A DNA stretch of 64,000 nt from QPIN01 sp965224575 (lineage in GTDB: Bacteria > Pseudomonadota > Gammaproteobacteria > Methylococcales > Methylomonadaceae), in NCBI GenBank assembly GCA_965224575.1, contig CBDCZQ010000006.1:744001-808000 (forward strand), written 5' to 3'. The notes under the pieces are model-generated. The model was not told the DNA's origin. It made no database searches and worked only from the letters and a program-made list of their open reading frames with translations. Position numbers and translations under genes: made by a program. Shown here in pieces: positions 1-9,644 of the stretch (the first letter of the stretch is position 1; the number at the start of each line of letters is the position of its first letter).

Positions 1-849
1 TTTGCTATTAGTTTAAAAGATGGCAGTGCTCGTTTTCGAGTCAATGCATTTTATCAGCGAAAAACAGTAGGTCTGGTGCTTCGATTAATTCCATCTGTTA
101 TTCCTAAACCTGCTGATTTAGGCTTACCTGATACATTACTAGAATTAATTTTAGCAAAACGTGGTTTATTATTAATGGTTGGGGGAACAGGATCAGGTAA
201 ATCTACTTCACTTGCTGCAATGGTTAACCACCGAAATGAAAATTCTGCTGGGCACATTTTAACCATTGAAGACCCCGTAGAGTTTTCTCATCCTAATTTA
301 AAATCCATTGTTAACCAACGTGAAGTGGGAATAGATACAGAATCTTATGCTCGTGCCTTAAAAGCCAGTTTACGAGAAGCTCCTGATGTAATTTTAATTG
401 GTGAAATTCGAGATAGAGAAACCATGTCTGCTGCATTAGAATTGGCAAATACTGGGCATTTGTGTATTTCTACTTTACATGCCAACAATGCCAACCAAGC
501 AATGGAAAGAATTATCAATATGTTCCCACAAATAGAACATAAACAGCTATTTATGGATCTTGCTATTAATATGAATGCTGTTATTTCCCAACGCTTAATC
601 CCTACACCCGATGGTAAACGATGTGCCGCAATTGAAGTATTGCTTAATACACCACATATTTCCAACTTAATTCTAAAAGGTGCTTTAAACGAAATTAAAG
701 AAGCAATGAAAACCAGTGGTAGTAAAGGTATGAAAATTTTTGATGATGCCCTTAATGATTTATATCAAGCACAAAAAATTAGCTTAGAAGAAGCTTTAAA
801 AAATGCTGACTCCCGTAATGATTTAGAAGCTAAGATCAATTTTGGATAA
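1..849 (+). CDS. pilU: PilT/PilU-family type IV pilus retraction ATPase, 5'-truncated by the window edge
   Basis: Secretion-superfamily hexameric ATPase that powers pilus retraction at the inner membrane. The reading frame is open from base 1, so the gene starts outside the window; about 282 residues of a usual 370-380 are present. The Walker A motif GGTGSGKST lies near bases 180-207, the Walker B-like stretch ILIGEIRD near 390-415, and the His-box segment STLHANNA near 470-490. The RFRVNAFYQR stretch before the P-loop and the long C-terminal tail after the ATPase core favour PilU over PilT. The last 27 bases overlap the 3' end of the convergent cobD gene. Family assignment is firm; PilU versus PilT is probable. 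Confidence 0.85.
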   Translation, partial: FAISLKDGSARFRVNAFYQRKTVGLVLRLIPSVIPKPADLGLPDTLLELILAKRGLLLMVGGTGSGKSTSLAAMVNHRNENSAGHILTIEDPVEFSHPNLKSIVNQREVGIDTESYARALKASLREAPDVILIGEIRDRETMSAALELANTGHLCISTLHANNANQAMERIINMFPQIEHKQLFMDLAINMNAVISQRLIPTPDGKRCAAIEVLLNTPHISNLILKGALNEIKEAMKTSGSKGMKIFDDALNDLYQAQKISLEEALKNADSRNDLEAKINFG

Positions 850-1812
850 GGCTATATCAAACTGATACCATTGCTGTTCATTTTGAGGTAAACCAAAACG
901 TAAGCTAGAAGGTGGAACAAATAAACGAATTAAAATTCCTTGTTCAGCTAAAGCTTGATGAATTTCCTTTGCTTCTGGTGTTTTAAGCCAAACAAATAAA
1001 TCCGTTTGTCCATCAGGTTTTAAGCCATATTTTGTCAATAATAAAACCAGTCTGTCAGATTGTTTTTTTAAATCGTATAGAGTTTGTTGTTGCCATTGTT
1101 TATCAATTAGCGCAGCAGTTGCAACATAACGACTTGGATTACTAATAGTCCAAGGACCAAGAGCTTCGTTCATTAGTGCTAATAAATTTTCATCCCCAAT
1201 AACAAAACCACAGCGTATTCCTGCCAACCCAAAAAACTTTCCTATAGATCTTAAAATAATTAGGCCATCTCTCGCAGGATAACTACAAAGACTTTCTTCA
1301 GGCGTGGTATCTATAAATGCTTCATCAACAATAAGCCAACCATTTCGCTGCTGTATTTTTTTATGCCAATTAAGCAACTGATTCTTACTAAACCGTTGCG
1401 CTGTTGGGTTATTCGGATTAATTAAAATTAAAACATCTAATAAGTCTAACTGATCGCCTATGCTTTCTTCCGACAGCTCGACTATATCATGGCCTGCTTT
1501 TTTCCAGCTATATCCATGTTCTGCATAGGCAAGTGGTAATACACCTACTTTTGATTTAGATCGTAACTGAGGTAATATTTGAATCGCCGCTTGAGAACCA
1601 GCCACAGCGAGGATTGATTCGCATTGATAATAATCCTTTGCAGCAGGAATTAGGCCGTCTGCTGACTCAGGTAATCGTTGCCAACATACTAATGGAATAT
1701 TAGGAGTTTCCCAACCATTAGGGTTTATCCCAGTCGATAAATCTATCCATTGTTCAACAGGTATCTTATATTTTTCAGCTGCATTAATTAAATGCCCTCC
1801 GTGCTCAAGCAA
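823..1812 (-). CDS. cobD: L-threonine-O-3-phosphate decarboxylase-like PLP enzyme (CobD of Salmonella, CobC of Pseudomonas)
   Basis: Class I/II aminotransferase-fold, PLP-dependent protein of 329 residues. The family makes (R)-1-amino-2-propanol phosphate, the linker of the cobalamin nucleotide loop. The N-terminus LEHGGHL with DLSTGINP is typical of this family rather than of HisC. NPNNPT precedes the cofactor-binding DEAF, and SIGKFFGLAG carries the presumed Schiff-base lysine. Its start overlaps the end of cbiB by 8 bases, indicating translational coupling, and the two products feed the same step: CbiB attaches the aminopropanol product to cobyric acid. Its 3' end runs into pilU. The length is a little below the family's usual 330-360. 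Confidence 0.85.
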   Translation of the reverse strand: MLEHGGHLINAAEKYKIPVEQWIDLSTGINPNGWETPNIPLVCWQRLPESADGLIPAAKDYYQCESILAVAGSQAAIQILPQLRSKSKVGVLPLAYAEHGYSWKKAGHDIVELSEESIGDQLDLLDVLILINPNNPTAQRFSKNQLLNWHKKIQQRNGWLIVDEAFIDTTPEESLCSYPARDGLIILRSIGKFFGLAGIRCGFVIGDENLLALMNEALGPWTISNPSRYVATAALIDKQWQQQTLYDLKKQSDRLVLLLTKYGLKPDGQTDLFVWLKTPEAKEIHQALAEQGILIRLFVPPSSLRFGLPQNEQQWYQFDIALSKIDLSF

Positions 1813-2725
1813 AAAATACTCCTAAAAAATCTATCATAAGTAAGATAAAAACCCATAAAAATAGGCTCTGGGTTATTAATGAATTGGCTCTATTTATATC
1901 ATCAATGCCCGTTATCTTTTTTGTTCCAAATAAAATCTTATTTTTTAGCTTGCCATGATACCAAGCAGGCCCACCTAGTTGTATATCAAGTGCACCCGCA
2001 CCTGCAGTCATAACAGGGCCAGCGTTAGGGCTATCCAGTAACTGTGCTTGTTTTTTCCAACATGTAAATGCCAATGTTGTCCGGCCTAATAAAGCATAAC
2101 TAACTGCGGTAAGACGTGCAGGGATCCAGTTTAAAACATCATCAAAACGGGCAGCTGCCCATCCAAAATGAATAAAACGCTGGTTTTTATAGCCCCACAT
2201 TGCATCTAGTGTATTACTTAACCTATATAAAATAGCGCCTGTTGGTCCGGCTACGATAAACCAGAAAATAGGCGCAAAAACTGCATCTGCACCATTTTCC
2301 AGAATAGATTCAATAGTGGCTTTACAAATATCTGTTGTAGTCATTTTTTCGGTTTCCCGACTAACAATCATTGCTACCTTTTTTTTTGCCAATTCTAGAT
2401 CATCAGTTTCAAGCGTCTGTAAAACAAGATTGCTATGTTGTTTTAAACTTTTGGCTGCGATACAAAAATATAAAACGATAGGTGATAAAAATAATGAAAA
2501 AACTTCCCATTGATTTAGAAAATAAATAAAAAAAACAAAAGGGAACAACAAGGAGGTTAAGGCAATTAATCCCATCATGTTTTGCTGTACAGCAGTATGA
2601 TTTGGGTTACGGAATATTGTCTCAACTCTATTAGCTAGGTAACCATAGCCCGCCAAGGGGTGGTGTTTTTTAGGTTCACCTATGAAAAAATCAATCAGAA
2701 TAGCTAGAACAATCGTCAGACTCAT
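1805..2725 (-). CDS. cbiB: adenosylcobinamide-phosphate synthase CbiB (CobD in Pseudomonas nomenclature)
   Basis: Integral membrane protein of 306 residues that joins aminopropanol or its phosphate to adenosylcobyric acid. Family marks are the N-terminal IDFFIGEPKKHHPLAGYG segment, several hydrophobic helices, the central WFIVAGPTGAILYRLSNTLD-like region with NTLDAMWGYKN, and the C-terminal GPAWYHG. It starts 4 bases after the stop of the upstream GGDEF-EAL gene and overlaps cobD by 8 bases. It therefore sits in a four-gene minus-strand run of binding protein, GGDEF-EAL, cbiB and cobD. Length and motifs are normal. Confidence 0.9.
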   Translation of the reverse strand: MSLTIVLAILIDFFIGEPKKHHPLAGYGYLANRVETIFRNPNHTAVQQNMMGLIALTSLLFPFVFFIYFLNQWEVFSLFLSPIVLYFCIAAKSLKQHSNLVLQTLETDDLELAKKKVAMIVSRETEKMTTTDICKATIESILENGADAVFAPIFWFIVAGPTGAILYRLSNTLDAMWGYKNQRFIHFGWAAARFDDVLNWIPARLTAVSYALLGRTTLAFTCWKKQAQLLDSPNAGPVMTAGAGALDIQLGGPAWYHGKLKNKILFGTKKITGIDDINRANSLITQSLFLWVFILLMIDFLGVFFA

Positions 2726-2729
2726 CTTT

Positions 2730-5700
2730 TTAATGTATGTATGAAACCATTTTTTCTGTAATTTTTTCTGCTATTAAGGGTTTATCAAAATAATATCCTT
2801 GAAAAATCTTACAGCCTTTTTCAGTCAAAAACTGGACTTGTTCCTTATTTTCCACTCCTTCAGCAATAACTTCCATACCAAGAATATGCGCCATAGTTAT
2901 AATTGTTTCAATAATGGTTTCATCATTAGGGTCTAAAAAAATATCTCGCACAAATGATTGGTCAATTTTAAGTTGATCTAATGGTAAAGTTTTAAGGGAA
3001 GATAATGATGAATAGCCAGTGCCAAAATCATCAATTGAAAACCTGATACCCATTTTTTTAAGTGTATGCATTTTCTTCACCGTATCCTTTATGTCTTCAA
3101 TCACAACGCCCTCTGTTACTTCCAGTCCAAGGCGTTTAGGGTCTATACCCGTTTGTTCGACTACATGTTGTAATTGATTCACAAAATCAGTCATACGAAA
3201 TTGATGAGGACTGACATTGACTGCCATATGAAATTCCATATCCTGATAAAATTGCTCCCATTCTTTTAATTGCTGACAAGCCGTCATTAAAACCCATTCC
3301 CCTATCTGCAAAATTATTCGGCTATCCTCGGCAATCGCAATAAATTCTTCTGGCAAAATCGTTCCACGACTTGGGTGCTTCCAGCGTAACAAGGCTTCTA
3401 CACCAACAATATTACCTTCAAGATTAACTTGAGGCTGATAAAGCAAGAAAAATTCACCTCGTAACAGAGCCAAGCGCAGACCTTTTTCTAATAAAAGTAG
3501 TGTGTTGGCCGCTATTTGCATTGTTGGCTCAAAGAAACGAATACAATTTCGACCGGCTTCTTTCGCCCTATACATTGCCGTATCTGCCTGTATCAGAAGG
3601 TCAACAGCATTATAATTTTCTACTGAAAACAAACTAATTCCAATACTTGATGTTATGAATAACTCATGTTGATCAATTTCTATAATTTCACTCAGCGCTT
3701 TTTGTATTTTTTCTGCAACCAGCCGAGCCAAGTTTCCTGCTGTATCTGTATTTCTATCAATTTCTTTAAGTAATACTACAAATTCATCACCTCCAAAACG
3801 CGAAACTGTATCTTCTCCTCGTATTTGATCTTTTATCCGATTTCCAATTTCTATTAATAATTCATCTCCTACCGCATGACCCAGCGAATCATTAATTGTT
3901 TTAAAATTATCTAGATCCATATATAGAATTGCAGCAGACCCCAAATGACGCTCCGCAACAGCAATTTCTTCATTTAACCGATCTAAAAATAAACGACGGT
4001 TTGGTAATCCCGTTAACACATCAAAATAAGCAAGTTGCTCTATTTCTGCCTGAGCCTTTCTTCTTTCACTTAAATCAATGTCAATACAATATATCTCAGG
4101 TTTGCCTTGAGCATTGTTCAATATAATCTGGTTTGAGAATACAGGAATTCTGGAGCCATTTTTATGCTGTAGTTCATGTTCAGAGGTAGGAATGGGCTTA
4201 TCTTTTTTAATCCATTGATCAAATGCGGGTAAAATCTGATCTGACCGCTCTTCTGGAACAATCAAATTTTCAATTTTTATCCCCAAGGCTTCTTCTTTGC
4301 TATATCCATAGAGTTTCTCACTGGCTAAATTCCAAAAGATAACTTTTCGATCACTGTCATACCCTTGAACCGCAATATTAGGTATTTTTTCAAATAGTTG
4401 TCTAAAGCGTTTTTCACTTTCAGCTAAAGCAGCTTCATTTTGTTTTCGTTCAGAAATATCTATAATACTGATTCGGATAAGCTTTCCATCCGCTGAAGGT
4501 AATTTCACTATGCGTATTTCACAAGGAAAAATCTTACCATCGGCATTCTTATGCAGCCATTCCAAGGTATTTTGCCCTCCATGATCTATTTCTTTGATGC
4601 GTTCTCCCACAACATCGACTGTTTTTCTTCCGTCAGATTGAAAGAGGGGGCTAATTTCAACTAAGCTACATTTCAAAAAGTCTTCTCGGCTCATAGAAAA
4701 TAGATCAAGCGTATTTTGATTAGCATCTACGAACCGCATCGTATTCTGATCAAAGATAGTCAAAGCTTCTGGTGCAAAATCTATTAAAGTTCTATAACGA
4801 TGGTTGGTTATTCGTAATTCCTCTTCTTCTCTCTTTCGTTTTGTTATATCTCGATCTACTCCCCGATAGCCTAAAAGTTTATTATTAGAATCAAAATATG
4901 GAACGCTATTTGTCTCCAAAACAACCTCATAACCTTCTTTATGAAGATTTATATTTTCCATATTAGACAAGGTTCGATTAGTAACAATATCAACAGCACA
5001 TTCTTTCTGAACCCTTGTAGCCTCTTCATCAGACATTAAGTCAAAAGGAGTTTTACCTATTAACTCTTCAGATCTATAACCTAGTATTTTAAAGCAGTGT
5101 GGACTTACATAGGTATATCGTCCGTTTGAGTCGACTTCCCAAATCCAGTCAGAACTACTTTCTACAAGACTTCTGAATCGTGCTTCACTTTCAGCTAAAG
5201 CTGACTGTAAAGTGTATTCTGCAGTCACATCACGAAAAACCAGCACTACACCATTTGTTTTCCCTGTTGTGTCAATTATAGGTGCTGCACTGTCTGCAAT
5301 TTGATATTCAGAACCATCTCGAGCAATAAGAGCCGTATGTTTAGAAAGTCCAACGACACTTCCTGTATTAAGAACTTTGGTCACTGGGTTGTCAGCTGTC
5401 TTTCGAGTATTTGAATCGATAATATTAAACACTTCCTCCAATGGCTTACCTACAGCTTCCATAACTGACCAACCCGTCAATTTAGCAGAAACAGGATTAA
5501 TACGAATTATTTTTCCTGATGCGTTAGTTACAATAACCGCATCACCAATAGAATCAAGCGTTATTGATAAATCTCGTTCACTACGCCGAATTTTATTAAT
5601 ATACCCATCAATCTGTTTACTCATTTTATTGAACGCTGAACCTAATACGGCTAATTCCCCTTGCCCATATTCATTTAACTGGATTCCTATCTCCCCTTTG

Positions 5701-6386
5701 GCTAAACGCAGTGTTGTTTCAGACAAATGCTGAATGGGACGACCAAGCAGTGCATTTAACAATGAAATTAACATACCCATAAACAGTAAGCCAATAACTG
5801 CAAAAATGCACCCTTCAGTTAATTTGTTCTTTAGAATAACGGCACGAGCAATGCTCAAATCATAATCAAGAAAAATAACACCCACTAAAGATAAACTTGA
5901 TTGCCCTATTTTATGCAATAACCTTAGTGGATAATATATATGGATACTCATGTGGTCTTGAGCTAGAAAAATGACAGGTATTTGCTTTAACTTAGCTTCT
6001 TTACCAAGCTTGGCATCAAAATTAGGAATAACTTTTTCTGCCTGTTGTTTTTTCCAACTATATTTTGTTGCTAATAATATTTTATTATTTTCATCTATTA
6101 CAGACAAAGAGCGAGTTTCGTGCATCAATCCAAAGGCTGAGACAGCTCTTTCTCCATGTTGGTAACTATCATATTCACTAAACTCCTCTTCCAGCTCTCC
6201 CTGTAAAACTGATAAATGTTGCTTAATCATCGAAATACTTGTACGCTCCAGATTAGAAATTTGCGCATAATATTGAAAGGCCATCATTGAAAAAAACAAA
6301 ATTAAAAATATCACCAAAATAACAAGCGGTAGAAATATTTTTATCGGTAAATTCTTTAAACTATTCAAAGTTTTTTCCTTCGACAC
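2730..6386 (-). CDS. membrane-bound HAMP-PAS(x4)-GGDEF-EAL bifunctional c-di-GMP enzyme
   Basis: A 1218-residue sensor. Two membrane helices (about 14-36 and 190-212) enclose a periplasmic domain and are followed by HAMP (about 213-265). Four PAS units lie at about 270-395, 400-520, 525-650 and 655-780, then GGDEF (about 785-950) and EAL (about 960-1210). Catalytic signatures look intact: SRFGGDEFVVLL for the cyclase, and EALLRWKHP, DDFGTGYSSL, KIDQSF and EGVE for the phosphodiesterase, so both activities are possible. No clear RxxD inhibitory site was found. The start overlaps the end of an upstream periplasmic binding-protein gene by 26 bases, suggesting that the binding protein delivers its signal to this receptor. 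It is followed 4 bases later by cbiB. Confidence 0.92.
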   Translation of the reverse strand: MSKEKTLNSLKNLPIKIFLPLVILVIFLILFFSMMAFQYYAQISNLERTSISMIKQHLSVLQGELEEEFSEYDSYQHGERAVSAFGLMHETRSLSVIDENNKILLATKYSWKKQQAEKVIPNFDAKLGKEAKLKQIPVIFLAQDHMSIHIYYPLRLLHKIGQSSLSLVGVIFLDYDLSIARAVILKNKLTEGCIFAVIGLLFMGMLISLLNALLGRPIQHLSETTLRLAKGEIGIQLNEYGQGELAVLGSAFNKMSKQIDGYINKIRRSERDLSITLDSIGDAVIVTNASGKIIRINPVSAKLTGWSVMEAVGKPLEEVFNIIDSNTRKTADNPVTKVLNTGSVVGLSKHTALIARDGSEYQIADSAAPIIDTTGKTNGVVLVFRDVTAEYTLQSALAESEARFRSLVESSSDWIWEVDSNGRYTYVSPHCFKILGYRSEELIGKTPFDLMSDEEATRVQKECAVDIVTNRTLSNMENINLHKEGYEVVLETNSVPYFDSNNKLLGYRGVDRDITKRKREEEELRITNHRYRTLIDFAPEALTIFDQNTMRFVDANQNTLDLFSMSREDFLKCSLVEISPLFQSDGRKTVDVVGERIKEIDHGGQNTLEWLHKNADGKIFPCEIRIVKLPSADGKLIRISIIDISERKQNEAALAESEKRFRQLFEKIPNIAVQGYDSDRKVIFWNLASEKLYGYSKEEALGIKIENLIVPEERSDQILPAFDQWIKKDKPIPTSEHELQHKNGSRIPVFSNQIILNNAQGKPEIYCIDIDLSERRKAQAEIEQLAYFDVLTGLPNRRLFLDRLNEEIAVAERHLGSAAILYMDLDNFKTINDSLGHAVGDELLIEIGNRIKDQIRGEDTVSRFGGDEFVVLLKEIDRNTDTAGNLARLVAEKIQKALSEIIEIDQHELFITSSIGISLFSVENYNAVDLLIQADTAMYRAKEAGRNCIRFFEPTMQIAANTLLLLEKGLRLALLRGEFFLLYQPQVNLEGNIVGVEALLRWKHPSRGTILPEEFIAIAEDSRIILQIGEWVLMTACQQLKEWEQFYQDMEFHMAVNVSPHQFRMTDFVNQLQHVVEQTGIDPKRLGLEVTEGVVIEDIKDTVKKMHTLKKMGIRFSIDDFGTGYSSLSSLKTLPLDQLKIDQSFVRDIFLDPNDETIIETIITMAHILGMEVIAEGVENKEQVQFLTEKGCKIFQGYYFDKPLIAEKITEKMVSYIH

Positions 6387-7371
6387 ACCGATTATCTATA
6401 AAACTCTCTATTCCGAGTCTCTCCTTAAGAAAACCATAATTAAGCATTAATTCAACAAGTTGTTTTGCAGAAGCAACTAAACTAGCATCAGACGGGCTTA
6501 GTAATTTTCTATTTTCAAGAAAATCGGGAAGGATAATACCTTGGAAACTTTTCAGAAAATATTCTGGGTCTAACTGGAGTCTTGGAGCCATCAATCTAGC
6601 AGATTTACGAAAATGTGTTTTAAAATAAGATAAGGCTTTAATTTGTGCTTTTACCAGTGAACAAATCGTACCAGTTTGGGCTTCCAAAATAGAAGGACGA
6701 ACAACTAAAACATTAACAATACGACCTGGTGCTAAACTACTATCAAACAAAGACAATGCCCCTTGAGAGATTAGATCAGACTTGACTGGCTCAAAAGTTA
6801 CCACTGCATCAATCTTTTTTTCAGTGTATGCCTGACTATGCTTATTTTTTGTTAAAGAAACAAGCACAAAATCCGATAGGTTCATACCTGCTTTTTCTAG
6901 TGCAGATTCTAAAACTGTCGATCCAACCGCTGTATTTTCAACGCCAATACGTTTTCCTTTAAGATCTTGTAATGACTGATATTGTGGTTGAGCCAAAAGA
7001 GCATCAGTACCCGAAGAAATGCCCATAACAGCCACGACTTTCAGTTTAACGCCCATTGACAGCAATGTCACCGTTTCATCCAAAGTTAAAGTGGCAATTT
7101 CTAATGCTTCATTTCTAAAAGCATGCATGACTTCAGTTGCAGAGGGTAATTCAACCAAGCGGATAGATGAATTTTCTAGGTACCCAAGACTACGTGCTAA
7201 AAAAAGCGTTTCATAACCTGGCCATGGAGAGATACCCGTGCGTAAAGGTAATGTGGGCACTGTGTTATTGGAAAAGAATAAATATCCACTAAAACTGAGA
7301 ATTGCTATTAATAGTATGATGTAAAGCTTATTCGTACGGCTCAGCATGTAATAAAACCTATTGAAAAACAT
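6361..7371 (-). CDS. membrane-anchored NMT1/SsuA-like periplasmic substrate-binding protein
   Basis: A 336-residue protein with one N-terminal hydrophobic helix (about 15-33), probably a membrane anchor or uncleaved signal, followed by a type II periplasmic binding fold. SPWPGYETLFLARSLGYL, then LKGKRIGVENTAVGS and a late VTFEPVKSDLI segment, are typical of NMT1/SsuA/TauA proteins. No ABC permease or ATPase lies nearby. Its last 26 bases overlap the start of the GGDEF-EAL receptor, so a sensory role is more likely than transport. The ligand cannot be told from the sequence; the cobalamin genes downstream are suggestive only. Confidence 0.8.
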   Translation of the reverse strand: MFFNRFYYMLSRTNKLYIILLIAILSFSGYLFFSNNTVPTLPLRTGISPWPGYETLFLARSLGYLENSSIRLVELPSATEVMHAFRNEALEIATLTLDETVTLLSMGVKLKVVAVMGISSGTDALLAQPQYQSLQDLKGKRIGVENTAVGSTVLESALEKAGMNLSDFVLVSLTKNKHSQAYTEKKIDAVVTFEPVKSDLISQGALSLFDSSLAPGRIVNVLVVRPSILEAQTGTICSLVKAQIKALSYFKTHFRKSARLMAPRLQLDPEYFLKSFQGIILPDFLENRKLLSPSDASLVASAKQLVELMLNYGFLKERLGIESFIDNRCVEGKNFE

Positions 7372-7500
7372 TCAGTTTATTATAATGCTATCTGAAAATT
7401 ACAAAACCATTTTTTTATTAAAGTCACTCCAATATATTGATTTTAAAAAATTTCTACTCAATAATTATGCGAACTTAATTCATTTCTTCTTTTTTAAATA

Positions 7501-8988
7501 ATGCATTCAAAAAAAACCATTCAAACCCTGATGATTCAAGGAACAACATCAGATGCGGGTAAAAGTACGCTAGTTACTGCTTTATGCCGTTATTACTACA
7601 AAAAAGGAGTCAGTGTTGCACCTTTTAAACCACAAAACATGGCTTTGAACAGTGCAGTAACAGTTGATGACGGTGAGATTGGGCGCGCCCAGGCAGTTCA
7701 AGCGGTAGCTTGTGGCATTCCGCCCCATACCGACATGAATCCGGTTCTATTAAAGCCAAACTCTGATAAAACAGCACAAATTATTATTCATGGAAAAGTA
7801 AAAGACAATCTTTCAGCCAAAAAATATCACCATTATAAAAAAATAGCGATGCAGGCCGTCTTAGATTCACATAATCGACTTAAGAAAAAATATCAGTTAA
7901 TTATTGTTGAAGGTGCGGGCAGTCCTGCAGAGATAAATTTACGGGAAGGCGATATTGCTAATATGGGGTTTGCAGAAGAAGTCAATTGTCCCGTTATTCT
8001 AATTGCTGATATTGATAAAGGTGGTTTATTTGCACATATCGTTGGAACCTTGGAATTATTATCAAAGACCGAACAAAAGAGAATCGTCGGATTTGTGATT
8101 AATCGCTTTCGAGGTGATATTTCCATACTACAACCAGGTATTGATTGGTTAGAACAGAGAACTGGAAAACCTGTCTTTGCAGTGTTACCTTATTTGCATG
8201 ATCTTTATCTTGATGCTGAAGATACCGTCGCAATTAATAAATATAAAAGCGATCAACAAAAGGAGTTTAAAATTGTTATTCCTCTTTTTCCAAGAATAAG
8301 TAATCATACCGATTTTGATCCATTACGTCTTCACCCTAGTCTAGATGTTCAATTTTTAAAAGATTCAATCGACTGTAGCCATGCTGATTTAATAATACTA
8401 CCAGGCAGTAAATCAGTAAGGGATGATTTAGCCTGGCTAAAAGAAATGGGTTGGGAAGATACAATTAATAAACATTTACGCTATGGTGGTCGATTAATAG
8501 GTTTGTGTGGAGGATTCCAAATATTGGGTAAAACTATTCATGACCCTAAAGGTATTGAAGGTCAACCTGGCTCAAGCTCAGGTTTAAATTTTCTGGAAAT
8601 GGAAACAACACTAAATGCAAAAAAATATTTACAAAAAACAAAAGGCTTTTTAACTGACAGCCAAATTCCAGTAGCAGGCTATGAAATACATGCAGGGACA
8701 AGCCAAGGACTTGCATTAAAAAAACCAGTCCTGACGCTTAATGGAAAACCTGAAGGAGCTTATTCTGAAGACAAGTTAATTATGGGAACTTATTTACATG
8801 GTATTTTTGATCAACCACAAGCCTGCCAAGCCATTTTGAATTGGGCTGGACATGTTACTGAACACGCGATTAATTTAGATGATGAAAGAGAGGCAGGTAT
8901 TAATTTAATAACCAATGCTTTAGAAGATAACTTTGATTTTTCTTTGTTGAAACAAGCACTGGACTCATTTAGCCTTTGTCACTATTAG
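7501..8988 (+). CDS. cobQ: cobyric acid synthase (glutamine-hydrolysing)
   Basis: A 495-residue amidotransferase that adds four amides to adenosylcobyrinic a,c-diamide. The N-terminal dethiobiotin-synthetase-like half has the P-loop GTTSDAGKST (about residues 14-23) and PQNMALNSAV. The C-terminal class I glutaminase half has GLCGGFQ with the nucleophile Cys336 and the histidine of YLHGIFDQ (His433). Length is typical. It is divergent from the binding-protein/c-di-GMP/cbiB/cobD operon across 129 bases of AT-rich DNA, in which no cobalamin riboswitch was recognised. The stop at 8988 is followed by a short gap before an unrelated gene. Confidence 0.95.
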   Translation: MHSKKTIQTLMIQGTTSDAGKSTLVTALCRYYYKKGVSVAPFKPQNMALNSAVTVDDGEIGRAQAVQAVACGIPPHTDMNPVLLKPNSDKTAQIIIHGKVKDNLSAKKYHHYKKIAMQAVLDSHNRLKKKYQLIIVEGAGSPAEINLREGDIANMGFAEEVNCPVILIADIDKGGLFAHIVGTLELLSKTEQKRIVGFVINRFRGDISILQPGIDWLEQRTGKPVFAVLPYLHDLYLDAEDTVAINKYKSDQQKEFKIVIPLFPRISNHTDFDPLRLHPSLDVQFLKDSIDCSHADLIILPGSKSVRDDLAWLKEMGWEDTINKHLRYGGRLIGLCGGFQILGKTIHDPKGIEGQPGSSSGLNFLEMETTLNAKKYLQKTKGFLTDSQIPVAGYEIHAGTSQGLALKKPVLTLNGKPEGAYSEDKLIMGTYLHGIFDQPQACQAILNWAGHVTEHAINLDDEREAGINLITNALEDNFDFSLLKQALDSFSLCHY

Positions 8989-9082
8989 TAATGAACATTT
9001 TGACCCACCCAATGTAGTATAAGTTATCTTCAGAGCCACAATAACCAGCTAATTTTCCAATATAAAATGAGGAGACACATCC

Positions 9083-9559
9083 ATGCGCAAAAGAATTATC
9101 ACGCCGGCACAAAAACAAAAACCTTCCCCTAATGAGAACTGCTTAGATTTGGAGAAAATCGCAGAAGTGGAAATCTCATCAGAAGATGAAGCATATCCTA
9201 TTGAGTCCGCATTGCTACCTAATCAAGGCAATAATGGATGGCGTGCTACAGAATCTGGTGAGCAAACGATCCGACTTCTATTTTCTGTTCCTCAAGTATT
9301 AGAAAAAATTTATTTATCATTTGAAGAGACTAAAACAGAACGCACTCAGGAGTATCTTTTACGTTGGTCACCAGATAACGGGCAAACTTTTCAGGAAATT
9401 CTACGCCAGCAATGGAACTTTAATCCACAAGGTTCCACTAGTGAAAAAGAAGAGCATCACCTTGGACTTTCTACTGTAACTATATTTGAATTAATTATCA
9501 TCCCAGATATAAGTGGAGGGGATGCTCTTGCTTGTTTGAAGCAGTTACGGCTTTCTTAG
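9083..9559 (+). CDS. conserved hypothetical protein with a discoidin-like (F5/8 type C-like) beta domain
   Basis: A 158-residue protein without signal peptide or membrane helix, with GAGG ahead of the ATG as a ribosome-binding site. The pattern PIESALLPNQGNNGWRAT, then IRLLFSVPQVLEKIYLSFEE, then EYLLRWSPDNGQTFQEILRQ, is what discoidin or sugar-binding beta-sandwich domains look like: an exposed-ligand loop, then a strand reporting 'lines up with reference'. No catalytic residues can be proposed. It stands alone between cobQ and argB on the same strand. The domain call is tentative; that it is a real gene is likely from its codon pattern and Shine-Dalgarno. Confidence 0.6.
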   Translation: MRKRIITPAQKQKPSPNENCLDLEKIAEVEISSEDEAYPIESALLPNQGNNGWRATESGEQTIRLLFSVPQVLEKIYLSFEETKTERTQEYLLRWSPDNGQTFQEILRQQWNFNPQGSTSEKEEHHLGLSTVTIFELIIIPDISGGDALACLKQLRLS

Positions 9560-9644
9560 AACAGGTTCCTGGTACTCTGGTTCTTTTTGGAATAACCAAC
9601 TAGATATTCAAACACAATAGTTCCTGCTCAACGTATAATAATTT

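Noticed and set aside
7372..7500. Possible cobalamin riboswitch upstream of cobQ
   Set aside because: The 129 bases are AT-rich and lack any B12-box-like conserved sequence; too short for a full element.
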